DNA from: Thermocrinis sp.
GTDB taxonomy: Bacteria > Aquificota > Aquificia > Aquificales > Aquificaceae
Direction: 5' to 3'
Assembly: GCA_009903855.1 (NCBI GenBank)
Contig: WYEK01000110.1
Coordinates: forward strand, 1-13,684
Length of the DNA stretch: 13,684 bases
Each line of letters opens with the position of its first letter. Position 1 is the stretch's first letter. A model generated the notes under the pieces. It saw only the letters and a program-made list of their open reading frames with translations. It made no database searches and was not told the DNA's origin. The translations under genes and the position numbers were made by a program. Positions 1 to 7,132 of the stretch are shown piece after piece.

Positions 1-304
1 TTAAAATGGGGGCAGAGATGGTGGCACCCTTTTCCCCAAGGTGGGAAATAAAGAGCTTGGTGCCGTAGGCGGAGATCAGCACATTGACGATCTCGTTGCC
101 AATAAGGATAGAAACTAAAATCTCCTTTGGCTTTGCCAATAGCTTATTGACTAAACTATAAAACCTTCTTTGGGAGTATTTTCTTAGTAAAAATCTGTTG
201 GTGCCAAAGAATACTACCTCTGAGGAGCTAAAAAAGCCCGAAAGGAACAAAAGGAAAAGAAACAAAATTAGTTCAGTATATATTACAACTGACGAACCTT
301 CCAT
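1..304 (-). CDS. CNNM/CorC (DUF21)-type membrane protein, N-terminal part, cut by window edge
   Basis: Reading the minus strand from an ATG at 304 gives 101 residues that stay open to the window edge. After a short polar start comes a membrane segment (about residues 12-28) ending in SGFFSSSE, followed by the pattern GTNRF and later SILIGNEIVN. SGFFSxSE and the IGN(E) step are typical of the CNNM (DUF21) domain of the HlyC/CorC family, membrane proteins linked to Mg2+ or Co2+ export. The usual CBS pair and CorC_HlyC domain would lie outside the window. The start is chosen because GGGAGG (314-319) sits 9 nt upstream; it overlaps the end of the ABC ATPase gene by 32 nt, so it is probably the last-seen member of the hemN operon. 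The substrate cannot be told from this piece. Confidence 0.72.
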   Translation of the reverse strand, partial: MEGSSVVIYTELILFLFLLFLSGFFSSSEVVFFGTNRFLLRKYSQRRFYSLVNKLLAKPKEILVSILIGNEIVNVLISAYGTKLFISHLGEKGATISAPIL

Positions 305-1184
305 CTATGTAAACCTCCCTAAGCTGGGACAGACACTCTTCCTTTCTCTCTTGGCATAGATGATAAAAGGGGCACACCGCCTCAGAATAAAAGGGTGTAT
401 CTGTGATTTCTGGGCTTTTTCTTTGAGAGGGATGCTCTGCGGGCACATTCTGGATCAGATACCTGGTGTATGGATGGAGGGGGTTTTTCAAAACCTGCTC
501 CTTTGTGCCCCACTCTAAGAGCCTTCCCCTGTAGAGAACAGCCACCCTGTCCGCGCAGTATTGCACCGCCCTAACATCGTGGGTTATGAGTAAAACAGAC
601 ACACCCTTTGCCTTCATTTTTAGAAAAAGGTCAAGTATATCCTTTCTGAGGCTTGCGTCCAAAGAAGCGGTGGGTTCATCTGCCACCAAAAGCTTGGGGT
701 CCAATAGCATAGCCCTTGCTATGGCAACCCTCTGCTTTTGCCCACCTGAGAGTTGAAGGGGTCTTCTTTCCAAAAATTCTTCTCCTAAGCCTGCCTCCTT
801 TAGTGCAGACAGAATTTTCTCTTCCCTGTTTTTAACACCGTGCACCCGCAAAGGCTCTTCAAGGATTTCCCTAACGGTCATCCTAGGGTTCAAAGAAGAG
901 GAAGGGTCCTGAAAGACCACAGAAACTATCCTTGTGTATTCCCTACGGTAGCTCCAGATGTCCTTACCTTCAAAGAGAACTCTTCCCTCGGTGGGCTTTT
1001 CTAACCGTAGGATTAGCTTGCCAAGGGTGGTTTTCCCGGAGCCCGATTCCCCCACCAAAGCCAAAAGCTCTCCTCTTTCCATCCGCAGGCTAACATTCTG
1101 CAAGGCAAAAAAACTCTTTGTTCTAAAAAGCCCAGCACTTACCTTGTATGCTTTACTAACACGCTCCAAGCTCAGAAAGCTCAT
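273..1184 (-). CDS. Oligopeptide/dipeptide-type ABC transporter ATP-binding subunit (OppF/DppF family)
   Basis: A 303-residue ATPase subunit that would power import of peptides or nickel-type substrates from the inner face of the membrane. Seen: Walker A GESGSGKT (45-52), Q-loop Gln92, signature LSGGQ (145-149), Walker B LLVADE (165-170), switch His202, then the oligo_HPY C-terminal extension with HPYTR (237-241). This tail carries four cysteines (271, 277, 284, 300) spaced as in Opp/Dpp ATPases; related C-terminal cysteines have been reported to bind an iron-sulfur cluster, so one is possible here. It begins on the hemN stop codon (ATGA, 1181-1184), so translation is probably coupled. No permease, binding protein or second ATPase is in view, so the substrate is unknown; partners may lie elsewhere in the genome. 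Confidence 0.88.
   Translation of the reverse strand: MSFLSLERVSKAYKVSAGLFRTKSFFALQNVSLRMERGELLALVGESGSGKTTLGKLILRLEKPTEGRVLFEGKDIWSYRREYTRIVSVVFQDPSSSLNPRMTVREILEEPLRVHGVKNREEKILSALKEAGLGEEFLERRPLQLSGGQKQRVAIARAMLLDPKLLVADEPTASLDASLRKDILDLFLKMKAKGVSVLLITHDVRAVQYCADRVAVLYRGRLLEWGTKEQVLKNPLHPYTRYLIQNVPAEHPSQRKSPEITDTPFYSEAVCPFYHLCQERKEECLSQLREVYIDGRFVSCNIY
314..319 (-). promoter_or_regulatory. Shine-Dalgarno for the CNNM-type gene, inside the ABC ATPase gene
   Basis: GGGAGG on the minus strand, 9 nt before the ATG at 304. It lies within the last codons of the upstream ABC gene and decides the start of the overlapping CNNM reading frame. Confidence 0.6.
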
Positions 1185-2551
1185 ATGGTCCTTGAAAAGC
1201 GCATTTCCTTTTTCTTTGGTAAATACTGGTCAAAGGTCATAGCCACGTTTCTAACAAGCAACCTGCCCATAGGCAAAACCCTTATAGCCCTGTCCTTGAT
1301 TTCTACCAGTCCATCCCTTTCCATATCCTTGAGTTGCTCAAGTTCTTCTTCAAAGTGCTCTTCAAAGTTTATGCCAAAAGCCTTCTCTATACGGTCAAAA
1401 TCACACCTAAAGTTGCACATCAAATCCATGATGACCTCCCTTCTGAGAAGGTCCTCCTGCCCTAGTAAGAAGCCCCTCATGGTGGCAAAATCTCCACTAT
1501 CCAAAGCCAAATAGTAATCCCTCAGGGTTTTGTAATTTTGAAAGTACGCATCGTAGAACATTCCAATGGATGTGGCACCTATGCCTATCAGATCCACACC
1601 CTTTTTGGTAGTGTAGCCCTGAAAGTTCCTCCAAAGACTTCCTTCCCTTTGGGCTATTGCCAGCTCGTCCTCTGGCTTGGCAAAGTGGTCCATGCCAATG
1701 TAAAGATAGCCCGCTGATTGAAACATTTCAATGGTCATCTCAAGGATCGTTAGTTTGTCCTCCGGCGGAGGAAGTGTACTTGGGTCTATTCTTCTTTGAA
1801 GGGGCTTTAGCCAGGGTACATAGGCAAAGTTATAAACCGCAACCCGGTCTGGATCAAGCTCTATGGTTTTTTCTATGGTTCTTCTGAACTTCTCCGGCGT
1901 TTGATAGGGAAGTCCGTATATGAGGTCTATGTTTATGCTTTTGAAGCCCAGGTCCCTCAGTTGTTTCATAACATCCCTCATTAGGGATTCTGGCTGGATA
2001 CGGTTTATCGCCCTCTGAACCTCCTCATCTAAATCCTGCAGACCCATGCTGACCCTGTTAAAGCCAAGCCGTTTTAGGGTTTCCAGCTGTCCCTCAGACA
2101 GATATCTTGGGTCTATCTCTACGCTTACTTCCGCATCCTCATCCACAGAAAAGTTTTCCTTTATCTTTGAGAAAAGCTCTTCCATTTCTTCCACAGTAAG
2201 GAAGTTGGGAGTTCCACCGCCCCAGTGAATCTGCACCACCTTCCTTGACTTGTCTAAGTATCCACCTAAAAGTTCCATCTCTCTGTACAGGTAGTCCAAG
2301 TATCTTTTGCTCACATCCTTTCTGTGGGATATGATAACATTGCACCCGCAGAACCAGCAGGCGCTCTCACAGAAGGGAATATGGATATACAAAGAAAGAG
2401 GTCTTTTGCCTTGATTACTCTCTAAGAGCTTTCTCTTGTAGTCTTCCTTTCCTACGCTTTCGGTGAACTCCGTGGCGGGAGGGTAGCTGGTGTATCTGGG
2501 ACCCGGTTTGTCGTATTTCTCTATAAGACTCTTGTTGAAGATCGTTTTCAT
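1181..2551 (-). CDS. hemN: Oxygen-independent coproporphyrinogen III oxidase (radical SAM)
   Basis: Cytoplasmic radical SAM enzyme that decarboxylates coproporphyrinogen III to protoporphyrinogen IX without oxygen, late in haem synthesis. At 456 residues it matches the length of E. coli HemN, and the signature PRYTSYPP (18-25) and the cysteine set C61, C65, C68 plus C70 (C-x3-C-x2-C-x-C) mark true HemN; HemW-like relatives lack the last residue pattern and are shorter. GGGTP follows at about 111-115. The start at 2551 gives the standard N terminus; there is no Shine-Dalgarno, and an AT-rich -10-like stretch lies 8-9 nt upstream. It is translationally coupled to the ABC ATPase downstream. hemC, an earlier step of the same pathway, lies on the other strand at 7805. 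Confidence 0.95.
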   Translation of the reverse strand: MKTIFNKSLIEKYDKPGPRYTSYPPATEFTESVGKEDYKRKLLESNQGKRPLSLYIHIPFCESACWFCGCNVIISHRKDVSKRYLDYLYREMELLGGYLDKSRKVVQIHWGGGTPNFLTVEEMEELFSKIKENFSVDEDAEVSVEIDPRYLSEGQLETLKRLGFNRVSMGLQDLDEEVQRAINRIQPESLMRDVMKQLRDLGFKSINIDLIYGLPYQTPEKFRRTIEKTIELDPDRVAVYNFAYVPWLKPLQRRIDPSTLPPPEDKLTILEMTIEMFQSAGYLYIGMDHFAKPEDELAIAQREGSLWRNFQGYTTKKGVDLIGIGATSIGMFYDAYFQNYKTLRDYYLALDSGDFATMRGFLLGQEDLLRREVIMDLMCNFRCDFDRIEKAFGINFEEHFEEELEQLKDMERDGLVEIKDRAIRVLPMGRLLVRNVAMTFDQYLPKKKEMRFSRTI

Positions 2552-2558
2552 AGGTATT

Positions 2559-2565
2559 AATTTAA
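2559..2565 (-). promoter_or_regulatory. Possible -10 element of hemN, near-leaderless start
   Basis: The minus strand reads TTAAATT here, 8-9 nt before the hemN ATG, with no purine-rich Shine-Dalgarno in between. TTAAAT matches 4 of 6 bases of TATAAT. No convincing -35 box is visible. The 87-nt glyA-hemN gap is the only non-overlapping join in this minus-strand run, so a separate promoter is reasonable but unproven. Confidence 0.3.
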
Positions 2566-2632
2566 TTCAAAGGTTGAAAACGTAATCTGCCTTTATCCAA
2601 TGGGGGAACCTCCCGATGAAGAATTTTTTTAG

Positions 2633-2653
2633 ACAGCCTCAAAAATGGGCTGT
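2633..2653 (-). other. Perfect 6-bp hairpin spanning the glyA stop codon
   Basis: ACAGCC and GGCTGT pair around a 9-nt loop that begins with the glyA stop codon (2639-2641). In the glyA transcript the stem is followed by C then TAAAAAAA, not a U-run, so it is not a normal intrinsic terminator; only the antisense direction has a short T-run (TTTT). It could be an attenuator or RNA-end stabiliser in the gap before hemN. Confidence 0.3.
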
Positions 2654-3925
2654 TTTGCTATCAGGAAGCTCATTGAGAGTTCCCCTTAGCTCTGGGTACA
2701 GCGGAAATTGCTCGCAAAGTTCAATAACCTGCTCTTTTACCTTTTCTATGATACGGTCGTCCTCTATGTTTCTAATAACCTGAGAAATCAGCCTTGCTAT
2801 GAGCCTCATTTCATCCTCTTTCATGCCTCTTGTGGTAAGGGCTGGTGTGCCAAGCCTTATACCGCTGGTCTTTGTGGGTGGCAGAGGGTCAAAGGGCACC
2901 GCATTTTTATTTACGGTGATGTTAGCCCTTCCGAGGGCGTCCTCCACCTGTTTACCCGTTAGCCCCGTGTTTCTCAGGTCCAAAAGGACGATGTGGCTAT
3001 CTGTTCCCCCAGAGACCACCTTAAAGCCCTCTTTCTGCAGTTCTTCCGCCAAAGCCCTTGCGTTCTGTACTACTTGCCTTGCGTATGCTTTGAACTCCTC
3101 TGACATAGCTTCTTTGAAAGCTACCGCCTTTGCGGCGATCACGTGCATTAATGGTCCTCCCTGTGTGCCCGGAAAAACAGCCTTGTCAATATCTTTTGCA
3201 AACTCTGCCTTGCAGAGGATAAAACCACCCCTTGGACCTCTGAGGGTTTTATGTGTAGTGGATGTAACAAAGTGGGCATAGGGCACAGGGTTAGGATAAA
3301 CACCTCCCGCTATCAAGCCTGAGTAGTGTGCCATATCCACCATCAGGTAGGCTCCCACCTCGTCCGCTATCTCCCGCAATCTTGCCCAGTCTATGACCCT
3401 TGGGTAGGCGGAAGCCCCACCCACAATCATTTTGGGCTTGTGCTCTTTCGCAAGCCTGTATATTTGGTCGTAGTCTATAAGCTCAGTCTCCGGGTTTAGC
3501 CCATAATAAAAGGCTCTGTAGACCTTTCCTGAAAAATTGACCTTCGCACCGTGTGTTAGATGCCCACCGTGTGCCAAGTCCATGCCAAGGATCGTATCTC
3601 CCGGTTGAAGCACCGCCATATATACCGCCATGTTTGCCTGACTGCCCGAATGGGGTTGCACGTTGGCATGCTCCGCACCATACAGGGCTTTTACCCTCTC
3701 TATGGCTAATCTTTCCGCCACATCCACCCACTCACAACCACCATAGTATCTTTTGCCGGGCAACCCTTCTGCATATTTGTTGGTGAGCACAGAACCCTGC
3801 ACCTCCATAACCGCAAGGGAGGTAAAGTTCTCAGAGGCGATCATCTCAAGATGGTAAAACTGCCTCTCATACTCTTTGACCACAACCTGGTAAATCTCTG
3901 GGTCTGTCCTCTTAAGATGTTCCAT
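2639..3925 (-). CDS. glyA: Serine hydroxymethyltransferase
   Basis: PLP enzyme of 428 residues that interconverts serine + tetrahydrofolate with glycine + methylene-tetrahydrofolate, the main one-carbon source, in the cytoplasm. Seen: LTNKYAEGLPGKRYYGG (47-63), NVQPHSGSQAN (88-98), VDMAHYSGLIAGG (196-208) and the cofactor-binding Lys226 within TTHKTLRGPRGG. Length and motifs are those of ordinary bacterial GlyA, with nothing missing. The ATG at 3925 is preceded by AAGGAGGT (3931-3938) and overlaps the end of nuoF by 14 nt, so it is read from the nuo transcript. The link with complex I genes is unusual outside this group. Confidence 0.97.
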   Translation of the reverse strand: MEHLKRTDPEIYQVVVKEYERQFYHLEMIASENFTSLAVMEVQGSVLTNKYAEGLPGKRYYGGCEWVDVAERLAIERVKALYGAEHANVQPHSGSQANMAVYMAVLQPGDTILGMDLAHGGHLTHGAKVNFSGKVYRAFYYGLNPETELIDYDQIYRLAKEHKPKMIVGGASAYPRVIDWARLREIADEVGAYLMVDMAHYSGLIAGGVYPNPVPYAHFVTSTTHKTLRGPRGGFILCKAEFAKDIDKAVFPGTQGGPLMHVIAAKAVAFKEAMSEEFKAYARQVVQNARALAEELQKEGFKVVSGGTDSHIVLLDLRNTGLTGKQVEDALGRANITVNKNAVPFDPLPPTKTSGIRLGTPALTTRGMKEDEMRLIARLISQVIRNIEDDRIIEKVKEQVIELCEQFPLYPELRGTLNELPDSKTAHF

Positions 3926-5201
3926 AAGCTACCTCCTTAATTTTACCTACATACCGCTCCCACTCCTCTGGGAACTTTTGCATGGTCTGTCTTATGAGCC
4001 TGCCTGCCACCGCACCCAAACCGCATATGGATGTGGGCTGTATATATTTATTAACAAACTGAAGACCCTCCCAATCCTTCGGCGTAGCATCGCCCTCTAT
4101 AAGTTTCTTCAGCAGGTATGCCTGCTCGTGGGTGCCCACCCGGCATGGCGTGCACTGCCCACAGCTTTCGTGGGCATAGAATTCTGCTATATCCAAGCAT
4201 GCCTTAACTATGTCGTCCTCCTCCGTTAGCACTATGACCGTTCCTGTTCCCCCAAAGCCAAAGGGAGAGTAGTCCATGGGCGTGTCCAGCTCCTCCGCAG
4301 AAAAGCAGTCCAAGGCACCAGAAAACACCGCCTTTACCTTTTTGTTCCCCAAAGTTCCACCCGCATACTTGTATACAACCTCCCTTAGGGTGGTATTCAT
4401 GGGAAGTTCATAAACTCCGGGCTTTTTTACCTTGCCACTGACCGGAAAGAGCTTGGGTCCCGGATAATCGCTCGGTCCGATGTATCTGTATTCTTCCCAG
4501 CCCATACCCACGATAAGGGGGATGTTGCAGAGAGTCTCCACGTTGTTAACCACCGTGGGTCTTCCAAAGAGACCATACTGCACTGGGTAAGGAGGCTTTA
4601 TTCTTGGAAATCCCCTTTTGCCCTCCAGGGATTCTATGAGGGCGCTCTCCTCTCCGCATATGTATGCACCCGCTCCTCTGGCCACATAGATCTCCAGGTC
4701 AAAGCCAGAGCCGAGGATATTTTTTCCCAAAAAGCCCTTAGCCTTTGCTTCCTCTATTGCATCCAGCAGGACGTAGTATCCCGCCGGGTATTCGCCCCTT
4801 ATGTATATGAAGGCTTGGTTTGCCCCTATGGCGTAGGCGGATATGATCATACCCTCTATAAGAAGGTGGGGGTCCCTTTCTATGAGTATTCGGTCCTTGA
4901 AGGTGCCGGGCTCCGACTCGTCTGCGTTGCAAATCAAATAACGGGGTGCTGGATTTTGGACTGCAAACTTCCACTTTTTGCCGGTGGGAAAGCCCGCACC
5001 GCCCCTGCCTCTGAGCTGACTTTTGTCTACCCAGTCAATGATCTCCTCCGGGCTCATGTTGAGGGCTTTTTCCAAAGCCTGATAGCCACCATCCTTAAGG
5101 TAGTCCTCTATGGTATGAACTTTGGGCTTTTTTGCCCTCTTTAGCAAAAGGTTCAAAGTAGTCTCCGCATAAATATTAAGTATATTTGGATAGGACCTCA
5201 T
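3912..5201 (-). CDS. nuoF: NADH-quinone oxidoreductase subunit F (NADH/FMN/4Fe-4S)
   Basis: The 429-residue subunit where complex I takes electrons from NADH via FMN and the N3 [4Fe-4S] cluster, on the cytoplasmic arm. Seen: GRGGAGFPTGKKW (65-77), the FMN-site NADESEPGT (92-100), ARGAGAYICGEE (174-185) and N3 ligands C347, C350, C353 and C393 (ESCGQCTPC ... SICGLG). I start it at the ATG at 5201, giving MRSYPNILNIYAETTL, which matches the Aquifex aeolicus NuoF N terminus as I remember it and has GAGGAG just upstream. An in-frame ATG at 5276 would add 25 residues with no family counterpart. It overlaps nuoE by 26 nt and glyA by 14 nt. nuoG does not follow, so the NADH module is split from other nuo genes or extends elsewhere. 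Confidence 0.96.
   Translation of the reverse strand: MRSYPNILNIYAETTLNLLLKRAKKPKVHTIEDYLKDGGYQALEKALNMSPEEIIDWVDKSQLRGRGGAGFPTGKKWKFAVQNPAPRYLICNADESEPGTFKDRILIERDPHLLIEGMIISAYAIGANQAFIYIRGEYPAGYYVLLDAIEEAKAKGFLGKNILGSGFDLEIYVARGAGAYICGEESALIESLEGKRGFPRIKPPYPVQYGLFGRPTVVNNVETLCNIPLIVGMGWEEYRYIGPSDYPGPKLFPVSGKVKKPGVYELPMNTTLREVVYKYAGGTLGNKKVKAVFSGALDCFSAEELDTPMDYSPFGFGGTGTVIVLTEEDDIVKACLDIAEFYAHESCGQCTPCRVGTHEQAYLLKKLIEGDATPKDWEGLQFVNKYIQPTSICGLGAVAGRLIRQTMQKFPEEWERYVGKIKEVAYGTS
3931..3938 (-). promoter_or_regulatory. Strong Shine-Dalgarno of glyA, inside the nuoF end
   Basis: AAGGAGGT on the minus strand, 5 nt before the glyA ATG. It lies within the last codons of nuoF and explains how an overlapping internal gene is translated. 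Confidence 0.7.
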
Positions 5202-5640
5202 AGAGCTTCTCCTCGCTTTCGAATTTGTAAGTGTCATTATCCACCATGAAGACGGGTGCCTCTGAGCACGCACCAAGGCATTGCACCGCTATAAGCTTAA
5301 ACCTTCCATCCTTCGTGACTTCCCCTACTCCAATGCCAAGATGTTTTTTTATGGCGTCCAAAAGCCTCTGTTTGTTCATCAGATTACACACAACGCTTAC
5401 GCACACCCTTATACGGTGTCTGGCAGGCTCTCCCCTATCAAACATATCATAGAAGGAAACCACATTCTCCACATGATTGAGGGGTACGCCTAATATCTGG
5501 GCAACCCTTTCCAAAGCAAAGGGAGGGATGTTACCGTAGTATTCCTGCACCTCATGCAAGCACAGAAGTATTGCTTGCTCACTTCTGGGGAAATAGTTGG
5601 CATGTTCTAAAAGTTTTTGTTCAAGCTCTGATGGTAGCAT
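5176..5640 (-). CDS. nuoE: NADH-quinone oxidoreductase subunit E (2Fe-2S)
   Basis: A 154-residue partner of NuoF carrying the N1a [2Fe-2S] cluster, in the peripheral arm of complex I. The cluster ligands are visible as C80 and C85 (C-x4-C) and C121 and C125 (CLGAC, C-x3-C), in a thioredoxin-like C-terminal half; the N-terminal helical half has the usual HEVQEYYGNIP stretch (29-39). It heads the minus-strand run. The ATG at 5640 has no Shine-Dalgarno; a -10-like TATAAT ends 11 nt upstream, so the leader is predicted to be only a few nucleotides. NuoE's stop lies inside the start of nuoF, so the pair is probably made in fixed ratio. Confidence 0.95.
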   Translation of the reverse strand: MLPSELEQKLLEHANYFPRSEQAILLCLHEVQEYYGNIPPFALERVAQILGVPLNHVENVVSFYDMFDRGEPARHRIRVCVSVVCNLMNKQRLLDAIKKHLGIGVGEVTKDGRFKLIAVQCLGACSEAPVFMVDNDTYKFESEEKLYEVLSKYT

Positions 5641-5650
5641 TTAAGTTTAA

Positions 5651-5658
5651 ATTATAAT
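5651..5658. promoter_or_regulatory. Palindromic ATTATAAT: shared -10 region for divergent nuoE and radical SAM gene
   Basis: ATTATAAT is its own reverse complement, so it gives TATAAT on both strands: 5653-5658 (plus) and 5656-5651 (minus). The two start codons lie 12 nt (ATG 5670, plus) and 11 nt (ATG 5640, minus) from the respective -10 ends. Neither start has a Shine-Dalgarno, and neither side has a good -35 at 17 nt, although TTGACT occurs 22 nt from the minus-strand -10. If both are used, polymerases would compete for the same duplex. Confidence 0.5.
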
Positions 5659-5669
5659 CCAGTTTGGCG

Positions 5670-6752
5670 ATGGAAGAGAGTCAAAAAATACGTCTTTTGA
5701 GTAGGTTAGCAAGCTTTGAAAGAGACGGAGATGTCAATTTGGAGGATTGTATATACATGGCTTCCACTCCAAAAGGTAAGGTCCCCATACTTAAGGTTAT
5801 GCAAACTACCATGTGCGATAAAAACTGTCTCTACTGCGCCTTCAGAAGGGACAGAGATGAAACTCCTCGGCTTTATATATCTCCAGACCAATTGGCGAGG
5901 AGCTTTATGGAGCTCTACAGAAGAGGTAGGGTAAAGGGACTCTTTCTGTCCTCTGGAATCTTTGGGCATCCAGAATTTACCATGGAAAAGATGATAGACA
6001 CGGTGAAAATACTGCGAGAGAAGTATTATTTCAATGGATATGTTCATTTAAAGCTAATGCCTGGCGTTTCTTTGCAAACAGTGGAGGAGGCTGTAAAAGT
6101 GGCGGACAGGGTCTCCATAAACATAGAGACATCCAAGGAGGAAAGGCTCAAGAGGATCGCCAAAGGAAAGAGCATACTGCAGGACATCCTTCCCAAAATA
6201 GAAGCGGTAGATAAGCTCATTAGGGAATACAAAGGGAAAAGCCAGATAACCCAAATGATGGTGGGTGTGGATGGAGAGAAGGACGAAGAGATCCTCAAAG
6301 TGGTGAGTTTCTTGCATAGAAAATACAGGCTCAGCAGGATCTACTTTAGCGCTTTCTTTCCAATAAAGGGAACACCCCTTGAGAACAAACAACCAGAGAA
6401 CCCTCTAAGGGAGCACAGGCTCTATCAGGCAGAATTTTTGATCAAAGACTATGGCTTTAGCTTGGAGGATTTTAGCAAGGTGTTTGTGGATGGAAATCTT
6501 CCCTTAAACATGGATCCGAAAGAGGCATGGGCTCTTACCAACAGGGAGCTATTCCCTGTGGAGATAAACAAGGCGGATTATCATCTTCTCCTGCGAGTGC
6601 CGGGCATAGGCAAAAGGTCCGCCGAGGAAATAATCTCAAGGCGCAAAGTGAAAAGGCTTTCTTCCTTAGAGGACCTAAAGGGTATAAGAAACCTAAAGAA
6701 AATACTCAAATACATAACGATAGACGGACGCTACTACGGAAAGGGGCTATAG
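5670..6752 (+). CDS. Radical SAM + helix-hairpin-helix protein, putative DNA modification/repair family
   Basis: A 360-residue cytoplasmic protein. Near the N terminus lies the SAM cluster motif CDKNCLYC (C49, C53, C56; C-x3-C-x2-C). Then come GLFLSSGIFG, YVHLKLMPG and VSINIE, and a C-terminal helix-hairpin-helix (LLLRVPGIGKRSAEEII, about 296-312) that suggests DNA binding. The order, with REHRLYQAEFL and NPLREH in the middle, fits the uncharacterised 'putative DNA modification/repair radical SAM' family (TIGR03916-like), which I remember as usually about 400 residues and paired with a uracil-DNA-glycosylase-like gene. No such partner is adjacent: nuoE is divergent and DUF190-crcB follows. 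I use ATG 5670 rather than TTG 5664 because the latter lies too close to the -10. Reaction unknown. Confidence 0.82.
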   Translation: MEESQKIRLLSRLASFERDGDVNLEDCIYMASTPKGKVPILKVMQTTMCDKNCLYCAFRRDRDETPRLYISPDQLARSFMELYRRGRVKGLFLSSGIFGHPEFTMEKMIDTVKILREKYYFNGYVHLKLMPGVSLQTVEEAVKVADRVSINIETSKEERLKRIAKGKSILQDILPKIEAVDKLIREYKGKSQITQMMVGVDGEKDEEILKVVSFLHRKYRLSRIYFSAFFPIKGTPLENKQPENPLREHRLYQAEFLIKDYGFSLEDFSKVFVDGNLPLNMDPKEAWALTNRELFPVEINKADYHLLLRVPGIGKRSAEEIISRRKVKRLSSLEDLKGIRNLKKILKYITIDGRYYGKGL

Positions 6753-6791
6753 AGTTTCCTCTTTGAATGAACTAACCTACTCCAAAAAGAG

Positions 6792-6802
6792 TATGATAAA
6801 AT
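6792..6802 (+). promoter_or_regulatory. Probable -10 region of the DUF190-crcB-DUF190-hemC unit
   Basis: TATGATAAAAT holds two overlapping -10 candidates: TATGAT (6792-6797), 12 nt before the GTG at 6809, and TAAAAT (6797-6802), 7 nt before it, which would start the RNA at the codon itself. There is no Shine-Dalgarno in the 56-nt gap after the radical SAM gene and no clear -35 at the right distance (TTGAAT at 6763 is too far). The gap does not contain the fluoride riboswitch pattern. Confidence 0.42.
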
Positions 6803-6808
6803 TTTCCT

Positions 6809-7132
6809 GTGGTTGAGGGAAACTATCTCCTGGTGCGAATCTTTATGAGGGAGGATGATGAGCTTGAGGGAGAAAGGCTATATTCCAAGCTTTTAAAGCT
6901 TTTAAAGAGCAAGGGTGTGGGTGGTGCAACGGTTTTGAAGGCAATAATGGGCTACGGAACTACGGGCGAGTATCACTACGAGGACATTGAGGTGCTATCT
7001 TACAACCTTCCTGTGGTGGTGGAGTTTGTGGAAAAGGAGGAGAAGGTAAATAGCTTTTTGGAGGAGCTCACAAACTATGTAAAAAAAGGGCTTATAACCA
7101 TTGAGAGGGCACAAGTATGGGTATCTTCTTAG
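6809..7132 (+). CDS. DUF190 (PII-like fold) protein, copy 1, upstream of crcB
   Basis: A 107-residue protein of the DUF190 family (PF02641), whose members are often next to CrcB fluoride channels; the known structures have a PII-like ferredoxin fold and the function is unsettled. Seen: LVRIFMREDDELEG (8-21), GATVLKAIMGYG (39-50), LPVVVEFVE (67-75) and GLITIERAQVW near the end. The GTG start at 6809 puts LVRIF at the same distance from the start as in copy 2 (7488), supporting it over any other. Its last 16 nt overlap crcB. It is a diverged paralogue of the second copy, sharing blocks but with many changes, so this is an old duplication or two separate lineages rather than a recent repeat. Confidence 0.85.
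   Translation: MVEGNYLLVRIFMREDDELEGERLYSKLLKLLKSKGVGGATVLKAIMGYGTTGEYHYEDIEVLSYNLPVVVEFVEKEEKVNSFLEELTNYVKKGLITIERAQVWVSS

Noticed and set aside
2633..2653. Intrinsic terminator after glyA
   Set aside because: In the glyA direction the stem is followed by an A-run, not a T-run; kept only as a hairpin of unknown role.
2708..3281. Open frames on the plus strand opposite glyA, and similar frames opposite other genes
   Set aside because: They lie antisense to clear, complete genes, lack ribosome sites, and look like no known protein.
5202..5276. N-terminal extension of NuoF from the ATG at 5276
   Set aside because: The added residues lie wholly within nuoE in another frame and have no family counterpart; the ATG at 5201 gives the expected N terminus with a Shine-Dalgarno.
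5666..5673. GGCGATGG resembling the start of a fluoride (crcB) riboswitch
   Set aside because: The later conserved blocks and pseudoknot partner do not follow, it overlaps a start codon, and it is not upstream of crcB.
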